From contig JALVBA010000301.1 of assembly GCA_027010905.1 (NCBI GenBank), positions 1-6,219 on the forward strand: DNA of 6,219 nt, read 5' to 3'. The notes beneath the pieces were generated by a model. It saw only the letters and a list, made by a program, of their open reading frames with translations, was not told the DNA's origin and did not search any database. Below are positions 1-6,112 of the stretch, piece after piece (position 1 is the first letter of the stretch; the number at the start of each line of letters is the position of its first letter). The position numbers and the translations under genes were made by a program. This DNA is from Marinilabiliaceae bacterium (GTDB lineage Bacteria > Bacteroidota > Bacteroidia > Bacteroidales > Marinilabiliaceae).

Positions 1-113
1 GTCATACATTAATTATCCTATCATATAGATATTTAGATATGTAAATTAGAACTATTTTTATTTAGAATGTGTCAAAATAAAACAGAGGTGTTAATATATG
101 AAATTAGATTAAT

Positions 114-121
114 TACTTTTG
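114..121 (+). promoter_or_regulatory. Candidate Bacteroidota-type -7 promoter element for the rnf operon
   Basis: TACTTTTG matches the Bacteroidota -7 consensus TAnnTTTG exactly. It would place transcription initiation near bases 125-128, leaving a short 5' leader of about 16-19 nt before the ATG at 144. No good -33 TTTG is visible at the usual spacing (about bases 89-95 read TGTTAAT), so the promoter is either weak, activator-dependent, or not real. It is the only TAnnTTTG match I found in the 143-nt leader. The G of the box lies inside an inverted repeat listed separately. Confidence 0.4.
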
Positions 122-138
122 TCGCATTATTGACAAAA
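117..138. promoter_or_regulatory. Inverted repeat over the candidate promoter, possible Rex-like operator
   Basis: The arms TTTTGTC (117-123) and GACAAAA (132-138) are perfect 7-bp inverted repeats around an 8-nt spacer. The inner 18 bp (119-136) have the form TTGT-N10-ACAA, the same outer frame and length as the Rex consensus TTGTGAANNNNTTCACAA. I count 10 of the 14 specified positions matching, with the right half matching 6 of 7. The repeat overlaps the -7 element and ends 5 nt before the first start codon, where a repressor would block initiation. As RNA it could also form a small hairpin just ahead of the start codon. The assignment to Rex is inference; a CRP/FNR-family site or chance in AT-rich DNA are alternatives. 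Confidence 0.35.
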
Positions 139-143
139 TAGTT

Positions 144-569
144 ATGTCTGACTTTGAATACGTAGAACATCAGGGGATAATAGAGGAGATTTCACCAAAC
201 CGGGTAAGGGTAAGGATTATAAGCGTTTCAGCATGTGCTGCATGTCATGCTAAAGATGCCTGTAATGCATCCGACATGGAGGATAAATTGATTGATGTTT
301 ACGAATCTCAACCAGACCTCTCTATTGGACAAAGAGTTTTGCTGCTGGGGAAAAAGAATTTGGCACCGCTTGCCGTTACTCTTGCTTATATTTTCCCAAT
401 AGTATTAATTCTTGCAACACTTTTTATTACAATAAAAATAACTGGTAACGAACCTTTGGCTGCGGCACTCTCTCTGGGAGTACTTGTACCTTATTTCACT
501 GTTATTCATTATTTAAAAGATAAGCTTCAAAAAACATTTACATTTACAATTAAACATCAAATCAACTGA
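144..569 (+). CDS. rseC: SoxR-reducing system / RseC-family protein (Rnf-associated)
   Basis: This 141-residue protein has the RseC-family layout. An N-terminal soluble part carries a small cysteine cluster with C31, C34 and C40 (C-x2-C-x5-C), and two membrane helices follow at about residues 74-97 and 104-123, ending in a short basic tail. In E. coli, RseC acts with the Rsx (Rnf-like) complex in reducing SoxR and also modulates sigma-E. Bacteroidota that carry Rnf often have this gene at the head of the rnf operon, where its job is not established; a role in assembly, electron transfer or regulation of the complex is inference. The ATG follows an A-rich stretch without a Shine-Dalgarno sequence, as is usual in Bacteroidota. 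rnfB starts 2 nt after its stop codon, so the two are surely co-transcribed. The family call is good; the symbol is by homology only. Confidence 0.85.
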   Translation: MSDFEYVEHQGIIEEISPNRVRVRIISVSACAACHAKDACNASDMEDKLIDVYESQPDLSIGQRVLLLGKKNLAPLAVTLAYIFPIVLILATLFITIKITGNEPLAAALSLGVLVPYFTVIHYLKDKLQKTFTFTIKHQIN

Positions 570-571
570 TT

Positions 572-1606
572 ATGAATGTTGTTCTGATTACCATAATCAC
601 ACTAAGTGCCTTAGGGGCATTAGCTGCCATCATTTTATATTTTGTGGCTCAAAAATTCAAAGTTTTTGAAGACCCGCGAATAGACCAGGTAGAAGAGGTT
701 CTTCCTGCTGCAAACTGTGGAGGTTGTGGCTTTCCTGGATGTAGAGCTTTTGCCGAGGCTCTAGTAAAGTCTGATGATATCACAAACCTTAACTGTCCGG
801 TTGGTGGTGCTGATACAATGCAGGCAGCTGCTAAGATTGTTGGCAAGGAGGTAGGCACAGCGGCTCCAATGGTTGCTGTTGTAAGGTGTAATGGCTCATG
901 CGAAAACCGGCCGCGTACAAATAGTTACGATGGAGCAGAAAACTGTACTATCGCAGCAACTCTTTACGGAGGTGAGACTGGCTGTACATACGGATGTCTC
1001 GGACTCGGAGAGTGCGTGGATGCCTGTAATTTCGATGCCATGTACATGAACGAGAAAACCGGCCTGCCTGTTGTAATAGAAGATAACTGTGTTGCTTGTG
1101 GTGCTTGTGTAGAGGCTTGTCCGAAAGACATTATGCAGCTTCGTAACATAGGGCCAAAGAGCAGACGGATTTTCGTATCGTGTGTTAACGAGGATAAGGG
1201 TGGTCCGGCTAAGAAAGCCTGTTCGGTTGCCTGTATCGGTTGCGGTAAGTGCGAGAAGGTTTGTGCATTTGATGCAATCGTTATTAAAAACAACCTTGCT
1301 TACATCGACTACGAGAAGTGTAAATTGTGTCGTAAGTGTGTTACCGTTTGTCCAACAAACGCAATTCACGAAATCAATTTCCCGGTTCGTAAACCAAAGC
1401 CACCAGTAGAAAAAAAGCTTGTTGGTAAAGTTGAGGAGGGTACAGTGAAAACTCCTACTCCTAAACCTGCAACAGAGCTAAAGGCAGAAAGTCCTAAACC
1501 GGCTGCAAAAGTTGAAAAAGCAGAAACATCGGTTAAGAAGGATAGAGTTGTGGAAAAGAAAGATGACAGCACTCCCGAAAAAAAGGACAAGCCGGAGAGT
1601 AAATAG
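572..1606 (+). CDS. rnfB: RnfB, iron-sulfur electron-entry subunit of the Rnf complex (long form)
   Basis: RnfB accepts electrons from reduced ferredoxin and passes them to the membrane core. The 344-residue protein starts with one membrane anchor (about residues 4-26). A 4Fe-4S domain follows with C49, C52, C57 and C75 (CGGCGFPGC motif). A cysteine-rich stretch comes next (C106, C110, C125, C138, C142, C148, C152), then ferredoxin-type sets at C173/C176/C179/C183, around C217-C231, and at C250/C253/C256/C260. In all 25 cysteines suggest five or more clusters. This is the long RnfB type known from Clostridia and Bacteroidota; the E. coli homologue is about 192 residues with fewer clusters. 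Residues from about 270 to 344 form a Lys/Pro/Glu/Ala-rich, probably disordered tail. The ATG lies 2 nt after the RseC-like stop codon with no clear Shine-Dalgarno sequence, so translation is probably coupled. The identification is very secure. Confidence 0.97.
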   Translation: MNVVLITIITLSALGALAAIILYFVAQKFKVFEDPRIDQVEEVLPAANCGGCGFPGCRAFAEALVKSDDITNLNCPVGGADTMQAAAKIVGKEVGTAAPMVAVVRCNGSCENRPRTNSYDGAENCTIAATLYGGETGCTYGCLGLGECVDACNFDAMYMNEKTGLPVVIEDNCVACGACVEACPKDIMQLRNIGPKSRRIFVSCVNEDKGGPAKKACSVACIGCGKCEKVCAFDAIVIKNNLAYIDYEKCKLCRKCVTVCPTNAIHEINFPVRKPKPPVEKKLVGKVEEGTVKTPTPKPATELKAESPKPAAKVEKAETSVKKDRVVEKKDDSTPEKKDKPESK

Positions 1607-1643
1607 TTATATCACGAAAATAATTTTTGAATTAAAATAAAAT

Positions 1644-1650
1644 AGGAGGT
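1644..1650 (+). promoter_or_regulatory. Perfect Shine-Dalgarno sequence deciding the GTG start of rnfC
   Basis: AGGAGGT stands 6 nt before a GTG codon at 1657. The spacing and full anti-SD complementarity support GTG as the rnfC start, and the protein then begins MLKTFSLGGIHP, the usual RnfC N-terminus. It stands out in an operon where most other genes have AT-rich leaders without such a site. The 50-nt rnfB-rnfC gap is otherwise AT-rich and holds no other recognisable signal. Confidence 0.8.
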
Positions 1651-1656
1651 TCAGCA

Positions 1657-2988
1657 GTGTTAAAAACATTCTCGCTCGGAGGAATTCACCCGGAAGAAAA
1701 TAAGTTCTCAGCTGGTAAAAAGATTGAAGTCCTGCCCATACCCACACAGGTATCAGTTCCTATTGCACAGCATATTGGTGCACCGTCTACTCCGGTAGTT
1801 GAGAGAGGTGATAGTGTGAAAGTCGGCCAGATTATAGCCAAATCGTCAGGTTTTGTTTCAGCCAACATCCATTCACCCGTTTCCGGCAAGGTATTCAAAA
1901 TCGACAAGGTGTTAGATGCCAGTGGATACAAACAGATGTCAATAATCATTAAAGTTGACGGAGATGAGTGGGAAGAGTCAATCGACCGCTCTACATCTCT
2001 TAACAGAGAGATTACGCTATCAGCTGAGGAGATTGTAAAGAAAACCGGCGAAGCAGGTATTGTTGGGTTGGGAGGAGCAACTTTTCCGTCTCACGTAAAA
2101 CTTTCTGTACCCCCTGGTAAAACATGCGATATACTTATTCTGAATGGAGTTGAATGTGAACCTTACCTCACTTCCGACCATCAACTAATGATGGAAAAAG
2201 GAGAAGAGATACTTGTGGGAACGCAAATCCTGATGAAGGCTCTTAAGGTTGATAAGGCAATCATTGGCATCGAGAATAACAAGAAAGATGCTATTGAACA
2301 CATGACTAAACTTGCTGAACAGTACAAAGGAATAACTATCCAGGCTCTGAAAGTTCAATATCCGCAAGGAGGTGAAAAGCAACTTATCGATGCTTGTATC
2401 GGACGTGAAGTTCCATCGGGCAAACTGCCAATTGAAGTTGGTGCTGTGGTGCAGAATGTCGGTACTACCTTTGCCGTTTATGAGGCAATACAAAAAAACA
2501 AACCTCTTTTCGAGAGAGTTGTAACTGTTACAGGCAAGTCAGTTAAAAACCCGGGCAATTTTATGACTCGAGTAGGAACTCCTGTTAAAGATTTGATTGA
2601 AGCAGCGGGTGGTATTCCTGAGAATACAGGTAAAGTTATTGGTGGAGGCCCCATGATGGGTAAAGCGTTAGCTTCAGCTGATGTTCCGGTTACCAAAGGC
2701 AGCTCCGGTATTTTGTTAATGCCCGATGAACTATCAACAAGAGGAAAGACAGAAAGCTGTATTCGTTGTTCGAAATGTGTTTCAGTATGCCCGATGGGAT
2801 TATTGCCATATCTGTTAATGACACTTTCGCAAAAAGCTATTTGGGAGCGCTCAGAGGAGGAGAGAGTTATGGATTGCATCGAGTGTGGCTCATGTAGTTA
2901 CACATGCCCGTCAAACCGTCCTCTACTCGATTACATCCGCCTGTCGAAAGGTACAGTAGGGCAGATTATGAGGTCAAGAAATAAGTAA
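1657..2988 (+). CDS. rnfC: RnfC, NADH/FMN-binding subunit of the Rnf complex
   Basis: RnfC is the peripheral subunit that exchanges electrons with NAD+/NADH. The protein has 443 residues. The N-terminal RnfC domain begins KTFSLGGIHP, followed by a biotinyl/lipoyl-like barrel (about 30-100). The Nqo1-like FMN/NADH-binding core has GLGGATFPSHVK at 137-148 and NGVECEPYLTSDHQLM at 163-178. An SLBB-like segment follows, with GGGPMMG at 329-335. Near the C-terminus are two ferredoxin-type sets, C368/C371/C374/C378 and C407/C410/C413/C417, which bind two [4Fe-4S] clusters. The protein stops soon after the second set, without the long Ala/Lys-rich extension of E. coli RsxC (about 740 residues); this is the usual compact form. 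Translation starts at GTG behind a perfect Shine-Dalgarno sequence. rnfD follows after 22 nt. Confidence 0.97.
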   Translation: MLKTFSLGGIHPEENKFSAGKKIEVLPIPTQVSVPIAQHIGAPSTPVVERGDSVKVGQIIAKSSGFVSANIHSPVSGKVFKIDKVLDASGYKQMSIIIKVDGDEWEESIDRSTSLNREITLSAEEIVKKTGEAGIVGLGGATFPSHVKLSVPPGKTCDILILNGVECEPYLTSDHQLMMEKGEEILVGTQILMKALKVDKAIIGIENNKKDAIEHMTKLAEQYKGITIQALKVQYPQGGEKQLIDACIGREVPSGKLPIEVGAVVQNVGTTFAVYEAIQKNKPLFERVVTVTGKSVKNPGNFMTRVGTPVKDLIEAAGGIPENTGKVIGGGPMMGKALASADVPVTKGSSGILLMPDELSTRGKTESCIRCSKCVSVCPMGLLPYLLMTLSQKAIWERSEEERVMDCIECGSCSYTCPSNRPLLDYIRLSKGTVGQIMRSRNK

Positions 2989-3010
2989 AAACGTTAATTA
3001 ATAAAATAGT

Positions 3011-4003
3011 ATGAGTACGTTAACCATATCACCATCTCCTCATGTTCACAGTGGCGACTCTGTGAAGAAGAACATGTATGGGGTGATTATTGCATTGATA
3101 CCGGCTTTAGCCGTTTCGTTATGGGTATTCGGTTTAGGAGCTCTGATAGTTACGGTAACTGCTATTGCTGCCAGTGTTCTTTTCGAGTATCTGATTGAGA
3201 AGTATCTTCTGAAAGTACCCTCAACAATCACTGACGGGTCGGCTGTTATCACAGGGTTACTTCTGGCATTCAACATGCCCTCCAACCTGCCAGTCTGGAT
3301 TATTATTATTGGGGCTTTAGTAGCCATTGGAGTTGGAAAGATGTCATTTGGCGGACTGGGAAATAACCCGTTTAACCCAGCACTTGTCGGTCGTGTATTT
3401 TTACTGATATCATTTCCGGTACAGATGACCTCATGGCCGCTACCAATGCAAAACACAACAGCCTATCTCGATGCAACAACAGGAGCTACTCCATTGGGAA
3501 TTGTAAAAGAGGGTTTGGCAAACGGCACTTCTCTGTCGGAGTTAATGAATCAGGTACCATCTTTTGTTGACATGTTAGTAGGTAAGATGGGCGGTTCATC
3601 AGGAGAAGTTGCGGCAATTGCTCTATTAATAGGATTGGCATATATGCTTATTCGAAAAATAATAACCTGGCATATACCGGTTAGCGTATTAGGAACAATG
3701 GCAATATTTGCAGGAATTCTTAGTTATTCAAATCCGGAGGCTTTTGCCGGACCGGCATTCCACTTGTTAACAGGTGGTGCATTGTTAGGAGCAATATTTA
3801 TGGCCACCGACTACGTTACATCACCGATGACAAATAAAGGGATGATAATATTTGGTGTTGGTATTGGTGTTATCACTATTCTCATCAGAGTATTTGGAGC
3901 ATATCCTGAAGGTATGTCATTTGCTATACTTATAATGAATGCATTTGTTCCTCTAATTGACAGATATGTTAAACCAAAGAGATTTGGAGAAAAGGTTAAA
4001 TAA
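3011..4003 (+). CDS. rnfD: RnfD, membrane subunit with covalent FMN
   Basis: RnfD belongs to the NqrB/RnfD family, membrane subunits thought to carry electrons across the bilayer and take part in ion translocation. The 330-residue protein is mostly hydrophobic, with roughly eight to ten membrane segments. Conserved blocks are visible: HSGDSVKKNMYGV near the N-terminus, TDGSAVITGLLLAFNMP at 74-90, GGLGNNPFNPALVGRVF at 114-130, and TDYVTSPMTNKG at 266-277. The flavinylation motif is DATTGAT (154-160), so T160 should carry FMN through a phosphoester bond made by an ApbE-type transferase; no apbE gene lies in this window. The ATG start has an AT-rich leader without a clear Shine-Dalgarno sequence. 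A palindromic stretch begins just after its stop codon. Confidence 0.97.
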   Translation: MSTLTISPSPHVHSGDSVKKNMYGVIIALIPALAVSLWVFGLGALIVTVTAIAASVLFEYLIEKYLLKVPSTITDGSAVITGLLLAFNMPSNLPVWIIIIGALVAIGVGKMSFGGLGNNPFNPALVGRVFLLISFPVQMTSWPLPMQNTTAYLDATTGATPLGIVKEGLANGTSLSELMNQVPSFVDMLVGKMGGSSGEVAAIALLIGLAYMLIRKIITWHIPVSVLGTMAIFAGILSYSNPEAFAGPAFHLLTGGALLGAIFMATDYVTSPMTNKGMIIFGVGIGVITILIRVFGAYPEGMSFAILIMNAFVPLIDRYVKPKRFGEKVK

Positions 4004-4004
4004 A

Positions 4005-4050
4005 TCATTTGTGGTAAGAATACACGGCCGTGTGTTCCAATAACAAATGA
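4005..4050 (+). repeat. 46-nt interrupted palindrome / RNA hairpin between rnfD and rnfG
   Basis: Three nested inverted repeats share one axis between bases 4027 and 4028. The outer arms are TCATTTGT (4005-4012) and ACAAATGA (4043-4050). The inner arms are GAATACAC (4018-4025) and GTGTGTTC (4030-4037), with one G-U pair in RNA. The centre ACACGGCCGTGT (4022-4033) is a perfect 12-bp DNA palindrome. A 5-by-5 internal loop separates outer and inner stems. As RNA this gives an 8-bp plus 8-bp hairpin with a GGCC loop. No U-tract follows, so it is not a classical intrinsic terminator. An mRNA-stability or processing element, an attenuator, a protein-binding site or a small REP-like repeat are all possible. 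The alternative ATG at 4047 lies inside the outer stem. Confidence 0.65.
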
Positions 4051-4091
4051 ACGGCTGTGGGTTTACAACAAAAAATATAACAATTAATAAT

Positions 4092-4700
4092 ATGGCAACA
4101 ATTGATTCTTCACTCAAAAACATGCTCCTGACGCTGCTGATTATCACAGCTATCTCAGGTACATCATTGGGTTTTGTATATAAAATGACCAAAGAGCCTA
4201 TTGCAGCAGCAAAGGCAAAAAAGCAACAGAAGGCTATTAAGCTTGTTGTTGCTGAGTTTACCAATAATCCGGCAGAGGATGTGGTTGAGCTGACATCTAA
4301 AGAGGGATTTCCAATTAAAATATTCCCTGCAAGAAAAGATAACCAGTTGGTGGGTGTGGCTGTTGAAACTATGACAAACAAAGGTTTTGGTGGGGATGTC
4401 AGGCTAATGGTTGGATTTAAACCCGATGGCACAATTATTAACTATCAGGTTTTGGAGCATAAAGAGACTCCGGGTCTGGGAACAAAGATGGGGTTGTGGT
4501 TTAAGACCGACAAAGGAAATCAGAGTGTATTGGGTAAGAACCCGGGAACCAGCAAACTTACAGTATCGAAAGACGGTGGTGATGTTGATGCTATTACAGC
4601 AGCAACAATCAGTTCGAGAGCTTTTCTGGATGCTGTTAGAATAGGATATGAAACATTTATGGATAACAAAAATAAAATTGAGAAAGGAGCTGCACAATGA
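4092..4700 (+). CDS. rnfG: RnfG, periplasm-facing subunit with covalent FMN
   Basis: RnfG (NqrC/RnfG family) relays electrons through a covalently bound FMN on the outer face of the membrane. From the chosen start the protein has 202 residues, close to the family norm of about 200. One membrane anchor lies at about residues 10-30, followed by the FMN-binding domain with KETPGLGTKMG (124-134) and the flavinylation motif DAITAAT (166-172), in which T172 should carry FMN. The commoner motif has Gly where A170 stands. An in-frame ATG at 4047 would add 15 residues (MNGCGFTTKNITINN), but it lies in the stem of the upstream palindrome and gives an N-terminus untypical of the family. The ATG at 4092 follows an AT-rich leader like those of its neighbours and gives a short N-terminus before the anchor, so I prefer it. 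The stop overlaps the rnfE start. Confidence 0.94.
   Translation: MATIDSSLKNMLLTLLIITAISGTSLGFVYKMTKEPIAAAKAKKQQKAIKLVVAEFTNNPAEDVVELTSKEGFPIKIFPARKDNQLVGVAVETMTNKGFGGDVRLMVGFKPDGTIINYQVLEHKETPGLGTKMGLWFKTDKGNQSVLGKNPGTSKLTVSKDGGDVDAITAATISSRAFLDAVRIGYETFMDNKNKIEKGAAQ
4683..4689 (+). promoter_or_regulatory. Shine-Dalgarno sequence for rnfE inside the end of rnfG
   Basis: AAAGGAG sits within the last codons of rnfG, 7 nt before the rnfE ATG at 4697. Together with the ATGA overlap of the rnfG stop and rnfE start (4697-4700), it indicates translational coupling of the two genes. Confidence 0.6.
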
Positions 4701-5281
4701 ATCAGTGGAAAAACTTCTCTAAAGGCTTTTTCAAGGAGAACGCCGTATTTACGCTTTTGCTTGGGATGTGTCCCACATTGGGAGTAACATCATCAGCAAT
4801 TAACGGTTTAGGTATGGGGCTGGCCACCACATTTGTACTTGTGATGGCAAATCTGGTAATATCATTAATAAAAGATGTTATACCTGAAAAGGTAAGGATA
4901 CCTGCATTTATTGTTGTAATTGCCACTTTTGTAACTATTGTTGAGATGCTGATGCAGGCATACGTTCCTGCCCTTTACGATTCATTAGGACTGTTTATTC
5001 CCCTTATTGTCGTCAACTGTATTGTTCTGGGAAGAGCGGAAGCCTTTGCTTCGAAAAATAGTGTTGGCGCCTCCATCGTTGACGGCTTAGGTATGGGTCT
5101 GGGTTTTGCCATGGCACTTACCTTATTAGGGTCAGTTCGCGAACTGCTTGGTAGCGGTAAGCTGTTTGATATCTCTATCTATCCTGAAGACTATGGGATG
5201 TTGGTATTCGTACTTGCTCCGGGAGCATTTATTGCCCTTGGTTACATGATTGCTATAATTGACAAAATGAAAAAAGCTTAA
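4697..5281 (+). CDS. rnfE: RnfE, integral membrane subunit sharing a [2Fe-2S] cluster with RnfA
   Basis: RnfE (NqrD/RnfE family) forms the membrane core with its paralogue RnfA. Structural work on Rnf and Nqr shows that the pair holds a [2Fe-2S] cluster within the membrane, each contributing two cysteines. The 194-residue protein has about six membrane helices. The two expected cysteines are present: C25 in LLGMCPTLGVTSS and C108 in VVNCIVLGRAEAFAS. The block GLGMGLGFAMALTLLGSVRE in the second half is also typical. It is somewhat shorter than E. coli RsxE (about 231 residues), mainly at the C-terminus, which is normal for this group. Its start codon overlaps the rnfG stop by 4 nt, and rnfA starts 12 nt after its own stop. 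The E-versus-A assignment rests on the AEAFAS motif and on gene order. Confidence 0.96.
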   Translation: MNQWKNFSKGFFKENAVFTLLLGMCPTLGVTSSAINGLGMGLATTFVLVMANLVISLIKDVIPEKVRIPAFIVVIATFVTIVEMLMQAYVPALYDSLGLFIPLIVVNCIVLGRAEAFASKNSVGASIVDGLGMGLGFAMALTLLGSVRELLGSGKLFDISIYPEDYGMLVFVLAPGAFIALGYMIAIIDKMKKA

Positions 5282-5293
5282 AAAATAAATATT

Positions 5294-5866
5294 ATGGAAT
5301 ATGCACTAATTATAATATCTGCAATATTTGTAAATAATGTTGTATTAAGCCAGTTCCTCGGAATATGCCCCTTTCTGGGAGTATCGAAAAAATTATCAAC
5401 CGGAATTGGAATGACCGGAGCGGTTACTTTTGTTATGATAATAGCAACGCTGGTAACCTGGATGGTACAGAAACTTGTCCTCGAACCATTCAATGTTCAG
5501 TTTCTGCAAACAATAACTTTTATCCTTATTATTGCTGCATTAGTTCAGTTGGTAGAGATAGTACTTAAAAAGGTTAGCCCTCCGCTTTATCAGGCACTTG
5601 GGGTTTTTCTTCCTCTTATAACCACTAACTGTGCAATATTGGGTGTTGCCATCATGACTATCCAGAAAGACTTTAACTTGATGGAATCAGTGGTATTTGC
5701 TACTGCTACTGCTATAGGTTTTGGATTGGCACTTGTTCTCTTTGCCGGAATACGTGAGCAGCTTGATTTGGCCGATGTACCAAAAGGAATGAAAGGGACA
5801 CCAATTGCCCTTATTGTTGCCGGTCTGTTAGCTCTTGCTTTCATGGGATTCGCAAACCTTGCTTAA
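5294..5866 (+). CDS. rnfA: RnfA, integral membrane subunit sharing a [2Fe-2S] cluster with RnfE
   Basis: RnfA (NqrE/RnfA family) is the paralogous partner of RnfE in the membrane core and has an opposite membrane topology in known structures. The 190-residue protein is near the family norm of about 193, with about six membrane helices (roughly 4-24, 38-58, 71-91, 100-120, 131-151 and 168-188). Family blocks include FVNNVVLSQFLGICPFLGVS with C25, and LPLITTNCAILGVAI with C113, the two expected cluster ligands. The C-terminal half contains FAGIREQLDLADVPKGMKGTPIAL with the usual features of RnfA ends. The ATG has an AT-rich leader without a strong Shine-Dalgarno sequence. It is the last gene of the operon, followed by about 246 nt of non-coding DNA. 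Confidence 0.97.
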   Translation: MEYALIIISAIFVNNVVLSQFLGICPFLGVSKKLSTGIGMTGAVTFVMIIATLVTWMVQKLVLEPFNVQFLQTITFILIIAALVQLVEIVLKKVSPPLYQALGVFLPLITTNCAILGVAIMTIQKDFNLMESVVFATATAIGFGLALVLFAGIREQLDLADVPKGMKGTPIALIVAGLLALAFMGFANLA

Positions 5867-5964
5867 AATTAGATCTACATAGTTATTAGTAACTAATGCG
5901 AATCAAGGGCTAAAATATTAGTATTATAAATGTAGCAGCGAGCCTATTAAATGTATAAATCATT

Positions 5965-6015
5965 AAACCTTTAGTTGATTCTATTTTGCTAGCTTTTTGA
6001 ACATTAGGTTTTTTT
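5965..6015 (+). terminator. Weak terminator-like hairpin downstream of rnfA
   Basis: AAACCT (5965-5970) can pair with AGGTTT (6006-6011), with three further pairs inside after a 3-by-3 internal loop (GTT 5974-5976 with AAC 6000-6002). The right arm runs into seven consecutive T (6009-6015). The stem is AT-rich with a long loop, so it is a poor intrinsic terminator. It is the best candidate in the 5867-6112 gap, which otherwise holds only AT-rich sequence, a small hairpin at 5880-5895 and no recognisable gene. Confidence 0.25.
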
Positions 6016-6112
6016 ATTAACCAGTTGAATATAGCTCTACTGGCTGTTTAATTCTTGAGGCTCTATTCTAATTTACGGATGATTTTGTTATTTTAGTAAA
6101 AAAATAGTAAAG

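Noticed and set aside
98..112. A four-codon leader frame (Met-Lys-Leu-Asp) preceded by GAGGTG at 85-90
   Set aside because: It lies upstream of the predicted transcription start (about 125-128), is too short to judge, and such mini-frames are frequent in AT-rich DNA. It would matter only if transcription starts further upstream.
896..1369. Long minus-strand open frame opposite rnfB
   Set aside because: It is the antisense shadow of a strongly conserved coding region and its translation shows no family features; the plus-strand cysteine pattern explains the sequence.
4047..4091. N-terminal extension of RnfG from the ATG at 4047
   Set aside because: The codon sits in the stem of the palindrome, the 15 added residues do not look like an RnfG N-terminus, and the ATG at 4092 gives the normal family length.
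3953..4432. Minus-strand open frame spanning the rnfD end, the intergenic gap and rnfG
   Set aside because: Most of it is antisense to conserved rnfG and rnfD codons, with no recognisable domain or start signal.
4697..5866. rnfE and rnfA as a recent tandem duplication
   Set aside because: They resemble each other around their first cysteines and helices, but this is the ancient RnfA/RnfE paralogy known in all Rnf and Nqr systems, and each matches its own family.
5880..5895. Small hairpin TAGTTA/TAACTA with a TTAG loop just after rnfA
   Set aside because: It has six mostly A-T pairs and no following T-run, so it does not support a terminator call.
6021..6043. CCAGT/ACTGG inverted repeat as an operon terminator
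   Set aside because: A 5-bp stem with a 13-nt loop and only a broken T-rich tail is too weak to call.
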